Below, one piece after another: positions 8,723 to 17,755 of a stretch of 64,000 nt of DNA (position 1 is its first letter; every line of letters begins with the position of its first letter). The translations under genes were made by a program, and so were the position numbers. The stretch spans positions 62,001-126,000 of the forward strand of contig JAHBVJ010000008.1 of assembly GCA_019637615.1 (NCBI GenBank), given 5' to 3'. Below the pieces are notes generated by a model. The model had not been told where the DNA came from, did not search any database, and saw only the letters and a program-made list of their open reading frames with translations. This stretch comes from Anaerolineae bacterium. GTDB taxonomy: Bacteria; Chloroflexota; Anaerolineae; Aggregatilineales; UBA2796.

Positions 8723-9721
8723 ATGGGAAAAATCGCTATTCAAGGGTTTGGTCGCATCGGGCGCTCGGCGCTCAAAGCCGCGCTCAAGGCCGATCTGTTT
8801 TCACCCGTTGCTATCTCGGACGTGAAAGACCTTGATAATCTCGCCGCGCTGTTCAAAGCCGACTCGAACTATGGACTCTGGCCCGAAGACGTTACGGTTC
8901 AGGGCGACAAGATGTACATCGGCAAGCGCGAAATCCAGTACTTCGATGTCAGCAAAGGCTTGCCAGATTGGGGCGCGTTGGGCATCGATGTGGTCGTAGA
9001 CTGCACAGGCCGCGCGGTTACCCGCCCCGGTGCGCAGCCCCACCTCGACAAGGGTGCCAAGCACGTTCTGGTTAGCGCCGCCAGCAAGTCCACGCAGGAC
9101 GCCGACGCCATCCTGATGCTCGGTATCAACGCCGACACCTACGATCCCGCCAAGCACCAGATCGTCAGCATGGCGAGCTGCACCACCAACGCGCTCGGCC
9201 CCGTCGTCAAGGTGCTGAACGAACTGGTCGGCATCAAGACCGCGTTCTTCTCGACTGTCCACGCCTACACCAACACCCAGTCGCTTACCGACCAGCCGAT
9301 GAAAGATCGCCGCGACTCGTGGGCAGCAGCGGAAAACATCATCCCGTCATCGTCGGGTGCTGCCAAGGCGCTGTTGTTCATATGGCCTGATCTCAAGATC
9401 ACCGGCAAGGCGTACCGCGTGCCGACGCGCACGGGCAGCATTGCCGAAGTCAACGCTGTGGTTGGTCGCAACACCACCGCGGACGAAATCAAGGATGCTT
9501 TCCGCAGGGCTGCCTCAACCGCCCCGCTCAAGGGCGTCATGGGCGTGCTCGAAAGCGAATGGGCATCGTCGCGTATCGTCGGTGATCCGCACTCATCGAT
9601 CATCGATCTGCCGCTGATTCAGGTACTAGATGGCAATCTGGTTTCTGTTGCCGCGTGGTACGACAACGAAATGGGCTATTCGACGCGCCTCGCGGAGATG
9701 GCTGCCTACATGGCGAAGTAA
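8723..9721 (+). CDS. gap: Glyceraldehyde-3-phosphate dehydrogenase, type I
   Basis: A 332-aa glycolytic enzyme that oxidatively phosphorylates glyceraldehyde-3-phosphate to 1,3-bisphosphoglycerate. The N-terminal Rossmann motif is IQGFGRIGR, with an Asp at residue 33 (ISDVKD) that favours NAD. The catalytic Cys153 is in ASCTTN and the partner His180 is in STVHAYT. YDNEMGYS near the C-terminus is also conserved. AAAGGAG lies at ideal spacing before the ATG. It follows the PPOX-like gene by 11 bp and is closed by a strong terminator. No pgk or tpi lies beside it, unlike many bacterial gap operons. Confidence 0.97.
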   Translation: MGKIAIQGFGRIGRSALKAALKADLFSPVAISDVKDLDNLAALFKADSNYGLWPEDVTVQGDKMYIGKREIQYFDVSKGLPDWGALGIDVVVDCTGRAVTRPGAQPHLDKGAKHVLVSAASKSTQDADAILMLGINADTYDPAKHQIVSMASCTTNALGPVVKVLNELVGIKTAFFSTVHAYTNTQSLTDQPMKDRRDSWAAAENIIPSSSGAAKALLFIWPDLKITGKAYRVPTRTGSIAEVNAVVGRNTTADEIKDAFRRAASTAPLKGVMGVLESEWASSRIVGDPHSSIIDLPLIQVLDGNLVSVAAWYDNEMGYSTRLAEMAAYMAK

Positions 9722-9749
9722 GCACTCGGCTGCTTAGTTAACCTATCGA

Positions 9750-9774
9750 AGGGGCGTGAACAGCGCCCCTTTTT
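9750..9774 (+). terminator. Rho-independent terminator after gap
   Basis: 7-bp perfect stem AGGGGCG/CGCCCCT (9750-9756, 9764-9770) followed by five T. It lies 28 bp after the gap stop codon. Confidence 0.85.
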
Positions 9775-9779
9775 GCTGC

Positions 9780-10331
9780 CTACAATCCGATCTCGTCCGC
9801 GATGCCCTTCATCGCGTCCAGCACGGTCTGAAGGTGCTCATCCAGCGTCACACCGAGTTCGGTGGCAAAATGCTCGATCTCACGCCGATCCACGGGCGCG
9901 GCGAACTCCTTCGTCTTCCATTTTTTCTTGATGCTGCTCAACTCCACATCCGCGATCTTTTTGCTCGGCCTGACCAGCGCCACCGCCGTGATGAACCCCG
10001 TTAGCTCATCCACCGCCATCAACGTCAATTCCATTTTGGCTTCCGGCTTTACGCCCGTCGCGGACTCATAATGGGCGAGGATCGTGCGTAGCACCGCTTC
10101 ATCGACGCCTTGGTCGCGCAGCCACGGCACGCCCTTGGTGACATGTCCGTCCATGCCATATTTTTCGTAGTCGAAGTCGTGTAGCAGCCCCGCCAACCCC
10201 CATTTATCCTCATCCTCGCCAAATTTCCGCGCATACGCCCGCATCGCCGCTTCTACCGCCTGCATATGCCGCACCAGATGCGGAGCCTGCGTCCACTCGT
10301 TGATCACCGTCCACGCCTGTTGTCGATCCAT
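9780..10331 (-). CDS. HD-domain metal-dependent phosphohydrolase-like protein
   Basis: A 183-aa HD-superfamily protein. The metal-binding pattern is visible: HLVRHMQAVE (first His), LLHDFDYEKY (the HD pair), a His in GHVTKG, and AHYE near residue 98. This fits the small HDIG/HDc hydrolases acting on phosphomonoesters or nucleotides; the substrate is unknown. The C-terminal half contains VDELTGFITA and SSIKKKWKTKEFA, typical of a stand-alone subfamily found in many bacteria. The ATG at 10331 is preceded by AGAGGA. It converges with gap. Confidence 0.8.
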   Translation of the reverse strand: MDRQQAWTVINEWTQAPHLVRHMQAVEAAMRAYARKFGEDEDKWGLAGLLHDFDYEKYGMDGHVTKGVPWLRDQGVDEAVLRTILAHYESATGVKPEAKMELTLMAVDELTGFITAVALVRPSKKIADVELSSIKKKWKTKEFAAPVDRREIEHFATELGVTLDEHLQTVLDAMKGIADEIGL

Positions 10332-10509
10332 CGTTGAAGTGTCCTCTTTTTTGCTCGTTCAAACAAAGGCGATTATAAATCAGTTTGAGCCATCGCTCCT
10401 TCGACTCATCTCCATCACACCAACTATTCAGACTGCCGAATTCTCCACATACCATAATATTCAGTACAATGGAGTCTATTCCGTCTTCCCTGCCTACTTA
10501 GGATGAGTT

Positions 10510-12018
10510 ATGCCAGCCCAAATCAATGACACTGTCTTCGAACAGCGGCTTACCGAGCTTGAAAAAGCCAACACGTGGAGTCCGCGTGTGATTTCGAAGC
10601 TGGAAACCTTTATTCGGTCAGCGGATGACTATGACCTATTCAGAATCAATCCGTTTCAGTATGGCAGTGCCAGAGGCATGACCGACTCGGAAGCGATTGA
10701 TCTGTTCATCTTCGCCGCCAAAGTGGGCTTATTTGAAATGGACTGGCATCTCCTATGCGCCTATTGTCCGCATGTGGTGGGCAGTTTCCGTGAACTGGAC
10801 AAAGTGCATTCTCATTTTCAGTGCCCGTTCTGCAATGCCGTCAACGATGTGGCGCTGGATGACTATATTCAGGTGACGTTTACGCTCTCCAAGCAAGTTC
10901 GCGACAACATTTTTTTGCGCCCCGAAGCGCTCTCCGTCGAAGACTACTATCTGCGCTATCACTTTGCCAAGGGCTTCAAACCACCGGCGGGCATGACGCC
11001 ACAAGCGCTCATCGGGATGCTTTCGAAGCTGTTCGTGGATATTGAGCCTCATCAGAAACGTACCTTCGAATTCGATCTGCCGGTGGGGCGCTTCGAAGTC
11101 ATGGATTTGGCACATGGGCTGATGCTGGCGCTGTTCGTGAAAGATCAAAAGTCGGAAGCGCAAACCACCCAGCTTCAACTCAACGATGGCAAATTTCGTG
11201 TCTTGAACCGCGAAACTGGCCCCAGAGATGTGGTGAGTGGTGTGGCACGCTTGGCCTTTCGTCAGGCTGGCGATATGCCACTCGGCAAGCACAGCCTCGA
11301 AATCGAAAATTGCATGGACGAACGTGGTCGCTTCTGGATTTTGCAGTACCCGCCCGCTTTTGAGCCTGCCTATGTGGAATACGAGCCATTCCTCTCTGGC
11401 AAGAAACTGCTAACCACACAAACCTTTCGGAATCTGTTTCGCACACAGGTCATCAACGAAACCGAAGGCATCGCCGTCAACGATCTGACCTACCTATTCA
11501 CCGATCTCAAGGGGTCAACGCAACTGTACGACACGGTTGGCGATAGCAACGCCTATTTTCTCGTTCGCCAGCACTTCGATACCTTGGGCAAAGTCGTCAA
11601 CGCCCGTTCCGGCGTCATCGTCAAGACAATTGGCGACGCGATCATGGCAACCTTTGAAAAACCGCAGGATGGCGTAGCGGCGGCTATCGAAATGATCGAG
11701 GAGATCACGGCGTTCAACAAGAACATCTCGCATGAGCTGCACCTCAAAATTGGCATTCACAAGGGGCGCTCGATAGCCGTGACTCTCAATGACCGGATTG
11801 ACTATTTCGGGCAAAATGTGAACATCACCAGCCGCATTCAAGCCCTCGCGGATGCCAACGAAATCTATATGAGCCGCGAAGTGAAGGAAGCCTCTGGCAT
11901 CACCGACATCCTGAAAGCGCATCACGTGACCTCTGATCACGTTCAAGTCAAAGGCATCAGCGAAAAACTTGAGGTCTACCGTGTCACGATCAAGGAAGGG
12001 AACGCCACGACCACTTGA
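10510..12018 (+). CDS. Class III adenylate/guanylate cyclase with zinc-ribbon-like N-terminus
   Basis: A 502-aa soluble protein. The first about 300 residues match the DUF5939-type module that precedes some class III cyclases. It contains two CxxC pairs (C83/C86 and C105/C108), suggesting a zinc ribbon. The cyclase domain spans about 325-495: the two metal-binding Asp are in YLFTDLKGST and TIGDAIMATF, and DYFGQNVNITSRIQ is also diagnostic. The product (cAMP or cGMP) cannot be settled by eye. No membrane segment is seen, so it is a cytosolic sensor-cyclase. It converges on the methyltransferase gene with a 3-bp gap. Confidence 0.88.
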   Translation: MPAQINDTVFEQRLTELEKANTWSPRVISKLETFIRSADDYDLFRINPFQYGSARGMTDSEAIDLFIFAAKVGLFEMDWHLLCAYCPHVVGSFRELDKVHSHFQCPFCNAVNDVALDDYIQVTFTLSKQVRDNIFLRPEALSVEDYYLRYHFAKGFKPPAGMTPQALIGMLSKLFVDIEPHQKRTFEFDLPVGRFEVMDLAHGLMLALFVKDQKSEAQTTQLQLNDGKFRVLNRETGPRDVVSGVARLAFRQAGDMPLGKHSLEIENCMDERGRFWILQYPPAFEPAYVEYEPFLSGKKLLTTQTFRNLFRTQVINETEGIAVNDLTYLFTDLKGSTQLYDTVGDSNAYFLVRQHFDTLGKVVNARSGVIVKTIGDAIMATFEKPQDGVAAAIEMIEEITAFNKNISHELHLKIGIHKGRSIAVTLNDRIDYFGQNVNITSRIQALADANEIYMSREVKEASGITDILKAHHVTSDHVQVKGISEKLEVYRVTIKEGNATTT

Positions 12019-12021
12019 TGC

Positions 12022-12789
12022 CTATGCGGGCTTCATACATTGATATGCCAGCACGTAATTGAAGTACTGTTCGCGCAACATACCGTTGACCGCGTGCCGC
12101 CGCAGTGCGGCGCTAAATTGCCGTGCGAACTCGGCGCGTGCCACCTCATCCAGCGCATCGAGATCGGGCGAATGCAGCGTATTGCTCACGTACACATCCA
12201 GCGGCGTCTCGATCACCTGCTCAAATACGACGCGCTCCCGATTGCCAAATCCTTCGGCAGCAATGCCTGCAATATCGCCTAGTGAGGTAGCCTGCGTCAA
12301 ACGCAGCGAGTCCGCGCAGAATGTGCTGCGGATGTACTCGTACAGCGGGCGGATCGGTTCGGTGGGCGATGGATATTTCGAGATCACGACCAGCCAGCCG
12401 CCGGGTTCCAATACGCGCCGCACCTCCGCCACGAATTCGGGCAGATCGAACCAGTGGATCGCCTGCCCTACCGTGATCGCCGTGAATGCCCGCGCCGCGA
12501 ACGGCAGTCGTTCCGCCCGTCCTTGCGCCAGTCCAGCCACCACATCCCGATAGTTGTCTCGCGTCACCGTCAACATCGGAATCGACAGATCGATCCCGCA
12601 GGTCAGCACAGCCGTCCCCAAAAATTCGCGCAGCACAAGACCAGTGCCGCACGCCAGATCGAGCAGGCGCGTCTTCGCGTTCAAACCGATGCGCGTTTTG
12701 ATGAAATTCAGAGCGTCGGGGGAATAAAGCTGCCGATATGCGTCGTAGGTTTTAGTACCCTTCGTAAAAGCGGAGTTCTTCATAAGCAT
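12022..12789 (-). CDS. Class I SAM-dependent methyltransferase
   Basis: A 255-aa Rossmann-fold methyltransferase. Motif I is LLDLACGTGLVL (about residues 42-53); the acidic end of strand 2 is in CGIDLS; motif IV lies around FTAITVGQAIHW; LEPGGWLVVISK follows. It most resembles the UbiE/SmtA-like Methyltransf_11 group with no clear substrate. Two in-frame ATG codons lie two residues apart and the second (12783) has the better-spaced GGA. It is last in a minus-strand series, downstream of the luciferase-like gene. Confidence 0.85.
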   Translation of the reverse strand: MLMKNSAFTKGTKTYDAYRQLYSPDALNFIKTRIGLNAKTRLLDLACGTGLVLREFLGTAVLTCGIDLSIPMLTVTRDNYRDVVAGLAQGRAERLPFAARAFTAITVGQAIHWFDLPEFVAEVRRVLEPGGWLVVISKYPSPTEPIRPLYEYIRSTFCADSLRLTQATSLGDIAGIAAEGFGNRERVVFEQVIETPLDVYVSNTLHSPDLDALDEVARAEFARQFSAALRRHAVNGMLREQYFNYVLAYQCMKPA

Positions 12790-12833
12790 TCCATCGCTGT
12801 GTAGAGCTTATCTATCGAGCATTAAATAACTGC

Positions 12834-13838
12834 CTAATTCCCCGCTCCCCTGAAATACGGGATCACCTCGCGCCCGATCACGCTAACTGCCTCTAATGGA
12901 TCGGGGCCGAGCGGCGGGCCAAAACTCAGATGCTTCACGCCCATCGCGACGAGCGCCTCCAACCGCTGGATCAACTCTTTCGGCGTCCCCACAATCCCAA
13001 TCCGCAGCATCGGCTCAGTGACCAACGCTTTCGCCTTCGCCATGTCATTTTCGACCATCACGGCTTGTTCCAACGGCGCGAAATCCGCCGCCGTCAACCC
13101 CAACTCCGACCAGATCAGCGGACTCATCGCGTGCCCGTAATATGCGATCTTCTCACTCAACGCGTCCACCGCCGCCGCCCGATCCTCCGACACGGAGCAC
13201 CACACGCACGCCGCGATATCGATCTGATCCAATGAGCGTCCCGCCGCGTCCGCCCCCGCCCGAATGTACGGCAGCACGGTTGCGTAATGTTCCGGCGGGA
13301 ACAACAGCGGCAGTCCCCCATCCGCCCACGCGCCGATCGCTTGCAGCATCTTGGGCGACATCGCGCCAAGGTAAATCGGCACCGGGCGCTGCGGCTTGAA
13401 CCGCAAATAGGCTTCGTCCGTCCAGTGCAGGAACTTCCCCGCCACCGCCGCCCGTTCGCCCATCAGCAGGGCGCGCATCGCCTGTGCGGTCTCCTGCACC
13501 GCCGTCAGCGGCAACTGCTGATCGATTCCGATCCATTTCAAGAATGACGCCGCGCCCGATCCCAAGCCCAGATTGAAGCGTCCGCCGGAAAGCTCATCCA
13601 GCGTCGCCGCCATCATCGCCATCTCCGCCGGATCGAAACTGTACGGGTTCAGGATGCACGTCCCGATCTCGATCCGGGTCGTCGCCGTCGCCACCGCCGT
13701 CAAAATCACGGGCGAACTGCGCAAAAACAGATCGTTGCTCACCCAGAACTGGTCGAAGCCAGCCTGTTCCGCCGCCTGCGCCATCTTCACATACTCGGCG
13801 GCGGGCAAATCATTATTGAAGCGTAAGCTGAATTTCAT
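12834..13838 (-). CDS. Luciferase-like (LLM class) flavin/F420-dependent oxidoreductase
   Basis: A 334-aa TIM-barrel protein of the bacterial luciferase superfamily. Hallmarks: the start KFSLRFNNDLPAAEYVKMAQ, GFDQFWVSNDL, a TRIEIGTCILNPYSFDP strand, LSGGRFNLGLGSG, VPIYLGAMSPKM and a C-terminal GVKHLSFGPPLGPDP. The pattern is closest to F420-dependent 5,10-methylenetetrahydromethanopterin-reductase-like members; cofactor (FMN or F420) and substrate are unknown. It lies 44 bp upstream of the methyltransferase gene on the same strand, so co-transcription is likely. Confidence 0.88.
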   Translation of the reverse strand: MKFSLRFNNDLPAAEYVKMAQAAEQAGFDQFWVSNDLFLRSSPVILTAVATATTRIEIGTCILNPYSFDPAEMAMMAATLDELSGGRFNLGLGSGAASFLKWIGIDQQLPLTAVQETAQAMRALLMGERAAVAGKFLHWTDEAYLRFKPQRPVPIYLGAMSPKMLQAIGAWADGGLPLLFPPEHYATVLPYIRAGADAAGRSLDQIDIAACVWCSVSEDRAAAVDALSEKIAYYGHAMSPLIWSELGLTAADFAPLEQAVMVENDMAKAKALVTEPMLRIGIVGTPKELIQRLEALVAMGVKHLSFGPPLGPDPLEAVSVIGREVIPYFRGAGN

Positions 13839-13940
13839 TGTGATCTTCCAAGATTTCTATCAGCACACGAACCAAACGGCGAATTCCCAACTAGATTGTC
13901 AAGACACGGGGAATCAACGGCATGTGATCAACACCTGATT

Positions 13941-13990
13941 GAATCCCGCAAGGGACTTCGTAAGGTAAGCCCGACGTTTCAACGTCGGGT
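13941..13990 (+). repeat. Dispersed two-hairpin palindromic element, copy A
   Basis: First hairpin about TCCCGCAAGGGA, then a TTCGTAAGGTAAG spacer, then a perfect 9-bp inverted repeat CCCGACGTT (13970-13978) / AACGTCGGG (13981-13989). It sits 5 bp beyond the stop of the histidine phosphatase gene and may double as its transcript end. Related copies are at 18976, 20466 and 20559. Confidence 0.75.
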
Positions 13991-13994
13991 GCTT

Positions 13995-14651
13995 CTACGT
14001 TTTGCCGAAATTATCCTGTTCGGATCGGTGGCTGTCGTAAGCGGGCACCACCAGATGATCGGTCAGATTGAAGGCTTCCAGCGTCCACTGCCCATCCGAA
14101 TGCACGAGAATCGTGCGTGAGCAATTCTCGATGTGCGCCGCCTTCGGATCGAGCAGCCCAAGCTCATACAGCACCGAGCGGATCGTGCCACCGTGCGAGG
14201 TCATCATCACTTCGTGGTTCGGATACGCCGCGACTGCTTCCCTCAGCAGCGACAGCGCACGTTCTCCGACTTGTTTCCAGCTTTCGCCGCCCGGACGCTG
14301 TGCATGAATTGTATCCGCCCGCACCCGCGCCAGATTATCGCCGTCCCAATCGCGCACCTCGATCTCGGTCAAGCCTTGCCAATCGCCTAGATCGATCTCG
14401 CGCAGCCGCCGATCTTTGATGATTTCCCCGCCGATCTCGCTGACGATCAAGCTGGCGGTCACGAACGCACGCGATAGATCGCTGGCGTACACCACATCGA
14501 AGGCGATCCGTTTGGCGTTAAGATACGCCGCCGTGACCCGTGCCTGCTGGAGTCCGTTCGAATTCAACGGCACAGGCGCTTGTCCTTGCCACCGCCCGCT
14601 GACATTCCAATCCGTCTCGCCATGTCGGATAAGCGTGATGCGTGTCGCCAT
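13995..14651 (-). CDS. Histidine phosphatase family protein (phosphoglycerate-mutase-like)
   Basis: A 218-aa member of branch 1 of the histidine phosphatase superfamily. The catalytic RHG motif is in TLIRHGETDWN (His about residue 9), with a second catalytic core in YASDLSRAF and RLREIDLGDWQGL, and the distal His in MTSHGGTIR. These enzymes use a phospho-His intermediate; family members include mutases, alpha-ribazole phosphatase CobC and broad phosphatases, and the context does not decide between them. Its start lies 3 bp after the glutaredoxin-like gene, so the two are translationally close. The dispersed palindrome follows its stop codon. Confidence 0.88.
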   Translation of the reverse strand: MATRITLIRHGETDWNVSGRWQGQAPVPLNSNGLQQARVTAAYLNAKRIAFDVVYASDLSRAFVTASLIVSEIGGEIIKDRRLREIDLGDWQGLTEIEVRDWDGDNLARVRADTIHAQRPGGESWKQVGERALSLLREAVAAYPNHEVMMTSHGGTIRSVLYELGLLDPKAAHIENCSRTILVHSDGQWTLEAFNLTDHLVVPAYDSHRSEQDNFGKT

Positions 14652-14654
14652 CGA

Positions 14655-15017
14655 TTAAACCTCTTGTCGCTTAATTTCTTGGGGGTGAATCAAATGATGC
14701 TGTCGCAGCCACGCCATCAATTCTTCCTCGTTGGCCTCTGTGATCATCGATCCGCGATTGATGCCGCGTGGCGAGGCTCCCTTATCCAGTGGCGCGGGCG
14801 GTTCGTAGGGCAGCAGTTCGCCCGGTGCCGCGATGATCAACGTAGGCACGGATAAAAACCCCGTCCATTCCAGCACACGCGTCTCGTAGACTTTATCTCT
14901 ATCGATGAATAACTCGTGATACGGCACGCCTTCGCGTTCCAGCACGCGTTTTGCCGTCGTGATGAACGGGCACGGCATGGTACGTCCATACATCACCAAT
15001 TCGTATTTAGTAGTCAT
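14655..15017 (-). CDS. Glutaredoxin-like thioredoxin-fold protein, monothiol-type CPFI motif
   Basis: A 120-aa protein with a glutaredoxin-like N-terminal half: YELVMYGRTMPCPFITTAKR corresponds to the active-site strand and helix. Residues GVPYHELFIDRD and FLSVPTLIIA (the conserved cis-Pro loop VPT) support the fold. The active site reads CPFI, so the second Cys of dithiol glutaredoxins is missing. That suggests a monothiol enzyme or a non-redox binding role. A C-terminal extension of about 45 residues replaces the usual GG motif. It is sandwiched between the amidase (22 bp upstream) and phosphatase (3 bp downstream) genes. Confidence 0.65.
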   Translation of the reverse strand: MTTKYELVMYGRTMPCPFITTAKRVLEREGVPYHELFIDRDKVYETRVLEWTGFLSVPTLIIAAPGELLPYEPPAPLDKGASPRGINRGSMITEANEEELMAWLRQHHLIHPQEIKRQEV

Positions 15018-15039
15018 CCGCTTGTCCTTTGATCCTTAC

Positions 15040-16203
15040 TTATGGCGCTGACGATGGAGTCACGACCAATGCTTCGGTCGGGATTAACAACGTTGGTGTG
15101 GCGACTGGAGCGCCGTCTGGTGCGGGCGTCGTTGCAATCGGCTGTGCTTGCTGTGTTGCCAACCGTGTCGGCGCGAGGAAGCACATAATGCCGTTATAGA
15201 CAGCCTGCGCCAGCAAATCTTGCCTGTCTTTCAACAACGGTCGGTCATGATACAACAAACCGAGTTCCAGAATATTTGCGGGCGTGGTCATCGCGATGTC
15301 GTTCCACGCATGATATTCCGTCATGTTCGGCGTGATCTGGTTGGGCAAAAATTCCAGTCCCGTCATGGCCTCATAATTCGCGCGGATGCACTCGGACAGA
15401 TGCGTATCCTTGTCGCGGATCGTTTCCCGCAGTGCCGGATACGCGTTCTTGAATCCGCTGCCATACTCAGGATCGCATGAGTCCGCGTGCAGCGACACAA
15501 TCGCCGCCGCCTGATACCCCTTCAGTTTCGGGTCAAACTCTTTGAGCAAATCGACATCGAATCCCTGTGCCCGCAGCAATGCCACCACGCGCGTTGCTAC
15601 GCCCGTTGTCACCTGCAATTCCGTGAATTCCGATCCGTCCTCGCACACCGCGCCCGGATCAGGCACCCCCGGCACGCGCTCATTGCCCATATGCCCCGCG
15701 ATGATGCCGATCCGCTTGGCCCATTCCAGTGTCGGTACGGGCGTATTGGTAGCGCTCACTGATTGCGCCGTCTGCCGCACCCGTTCCAGCGTCTCGACGG
15801 GACGCACGGGTAGCAAACTGTTCGGTGTGCGCGACATGAACACCGTCGCCACGATCACTGCCGCCGCGAAGGTGAACACCATCGAGCGGAACGTGCTGGC
15901 GATGGTAACCAGCGTGTAGCGTTCTTTACGGCGCGGCCTGATCGTACTGCGTCCGGCGCGCTTGGCCTTCGATGACCGCGTGATCGGTGTCGATTCAGCT
16001 TTAGCAGGTTTCGCAGAAGGTTTAGGCTGTGGACGCGCAGCTTTGGTCGAAGTCGTAGCGCGTTTTGGCGCAGCGGATGGCGCGGATGCAGCCGCAACCT
16101 CCGCCTCGACAGGAAATTCAGGCGCGATATGGCTGTCCGGGATAACCTCTGGAATCCAGTTCTCAGCGTCATCCGTTGGCATCGAAGGTGGTGAATCGGG
16201 CAC
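15040..16203 (-). CDS. N-acetylmuramoyl-L-alanine amidase (Amidase_3), membrane anchored
   Basis: A 387-aa protein with a long cytoplasmic Ala/Pro/Lys-rich N-terminus (about 1-95), one membrane segment (about 100-125) and an external Amidase_3 catalytic domain (about 163-340). Zinc ligand candidates are His in IIAGHMGN, Glu in GSEFTELQ and His in SLHADSCD; the catalytic Glu is in ANILELGLLYHD. The enzyme class cleaves the amide between MurNAc and the stem peptide during cell-wall remodelling. A Pro/Thr-rich tail ends the protein. It is first of a likely minus-strand run with the glutaredoxin-like and phosphatase genes. Confidence 0.87.
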   Translation of the reverse strand: MPDSPPSMPTDDAENWIPEVIPDSHIAPEFPVEAEVAAASAPSAAPKRATTSTKAARPQPKPSAKPAKAESTPITRSSKAKRAGRSTIRPRRKERYTLVTIASTFRSMVFTFAAAVIVATVFMSRTPNSLLPVRPVETLERVRQTAQSVSATNTPVPTLEWAKRIGIIAGHMGNERVPGVPDPGAVCEDGSEFTELQVTTGVATRVVALLRAQGFDVDLLKEFDPKLKGYQAAAIVSLHADSCDPEYGSGFKNAYPALRETIRDKDTHLSECIRANYEAMTGLEFLPNQITPNMTEYHAWNDIAMTTPANILELGLLYHDRPLLKDRQDLLAQAVYNGIMCFLAPTRLATQQAQPIATTPAPDGAPVATPTLLIPTEALVVTPSSAP

Positions 16204-16281
16204 GTTGAAAAATCCAGTACAATAGCGTACTCAGGAAACTATACCGTCTCACCTATCAACAGGCAATCACAAGGTACGGCT

Positions 16282-17739
16282 ATGACAACGCGCTCCCGCT
16301 TCCTCTGGTCATTCACGCTGCTGCTGATCGCGGCGGCGGCGCTGCGCATCATTCGGATCAACGAGCAGGGCTTCTGGTTTGACGAGCTGTTCAGCGTCTA
16401 TTTCGCCCGCTTCGATCTCGCTCTGATGTACAAAGGCATCGCGCTCGAAGGCACCAAATTACCGCTCTATTACACGCTGATCCATTACCTGCTGCCTTCC
16501 ACGCACGTCGAACTGATCTTGCGCCTGCTCAGTGCCGCCTTCGGACTGCTGTGTATTCCTGTCACTTTTGTGGTTGTCAGAACCCTGCTCAACGAATCGA
16601 TAGCGTGGTGGGCGGCTGTCCTTCTCACCATCGATCCCTTCCACGTCCATTACTCGCGCGAGGCACGTCCCTACACGCTGATGCTGCTCGCCGCTCTCGT
16701 CGCTATGCTCGCCTTTGCCAATCTCGTCCGCCGCAGTGATCGTCGCTGGTGGCCTGTCCTGATCGCGGCACACATGGCGCTGTTTATCACCAATCTATTC
16801 GCGCTGTTCATTCCGCTGGTGCAGTTCCTCTACCTCATTTTCAATCTCAAGCGCGCGGGTCGCCTCCTGATCATGTGGATCGTCAGCAACGCCATCGCCA
16901 TCATTCCACTCGTCGTATGGTATGCCTACATGTTCGTCGCGCGCGAAGGCCAATTACGGCTGGCGGCGTCATGGTTTCCGCTCACCACGCCCGCCGATCT
17001 GCTCTACAGCTTCTGGAACTTCACGCTTGGCTATCTCCCCGTTTTAACGCCAACCATCGCAATGATGCTGCTCATCCTGATCTGTTTGGCGCTGCTCGGC
17101 ATCCGTTACGGCAGCCAATTCCCGCGCCATCGCTTCAGCCTGTTCCTGTGTTGGCTCACGCCAGTCTTGTTGGTCTGGTTCATTGGACTACGCCGTCCGT
17201 TGTATGGAGATCGCTATCTGATCGTGGTACTACCCGCGCTGCTTACGCTGATCGCCGCCGGAATCCTCAGCCTCGGTTCGCTCCCGTTGCGTCGTGCCGT
17301 GCAAGCCCTCGTCGTGATCGCCATGCTGTGGGGGACGTGGCAAATCTATGACAATCCCGAAAATCGCCGCGAAGAATGGCGTGAAGCAGCGCAGCTCATC
17401 GAGGCCAACCAGCAGCCCAACGATGCCATCTTCACCAGCGAACTCAACGCCGCCATCTCACTAGCCTTTTACTATCACGGTGACGTACCCATCCATCCTG
17501 CCAGCGATCTACCCGACGGTGGCATTCCGGAGGAAATCGGCAGCACGCGCCCTTATCGCTTCTGGCTCGTCATCGGCTACGCAGAATTCTCTCCCCATCG
17601 CTTGGGGCAGCCCTACCGCCTCGACTGGGACGCCAACCGCACCAGCATCGAAAAGCAGTTCAAAATCCCGCCCACCGCGACCATCCTGCGCGTGCAGCCC
17701 TTCGCTGGCATCTCCGTGATCGAATACGAGGTAAAGTGA
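16282..17739 (+). CDS. GT39-type (GT-C fold) membrane glycosyltransferase
   Basis: A 485-aa integral membrane protein with about 10 predicted membrane helices. The first extracytoplasmic loop holds EQGFWFDELFSVY, the acidic DE motif of PMT_2/GT39-family enzymes. The second loop has DPFHVHYSREARPYTL, another pattern typical of these mannosyltransferase-like proteins (WYSQEARMYAL in relatives). It probably transfers sugar from a polyprenyl-phosphate donor at the outer membrane face; the acceptor is unknown. It is divergent from the amidase gene across 78 bp. It is distinct in length from the other two GT-C proteins of this window. Confidence 0.8.
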   Translation: MTTRSRFLWSFTLLLIAAAALRIIRINEQGFWFDELFSVYFARFDLALMYKGIALEGTKLPLYYTLIHYLLPSTHVELILRLLSAAFGLLCIPVTFVVVRTLLNESIAWWAAVLLTIDPFHVHYSREARPYTLMLLAALVAMLAFANLVRRSDRRWWPVLIAAHMALFITNLFALFIPLVQFLYLIFNLKRAGRLLIMWIVSNAIAIIPLVVWYAYMFVAREGQLRLAASWFPLTTPADLLYSFWNFTLGYLPVLTPTIAMMLLILICLALLGIRYGSQFPRHRFSLFLCWLTPVLLVWFIGLRRPLYGDRYLIVVLPALLTLIAAGILSLGSLPLRRAVQALVVIAMLWGTWQIYDNPENRREEWREAAQLIEANQQPNDAIFTSELNAAISLAFYYHGDVPIHPASDLPDGGIPEEIGSTRPYRFWLVIGYAEFSPHRLGQPYRLDWDANRTSIEKQFKIPPTATILRVQPFAGISVIEYEVK

Positions 17740-17755
17740 TTAGTGTTTGTAATTC

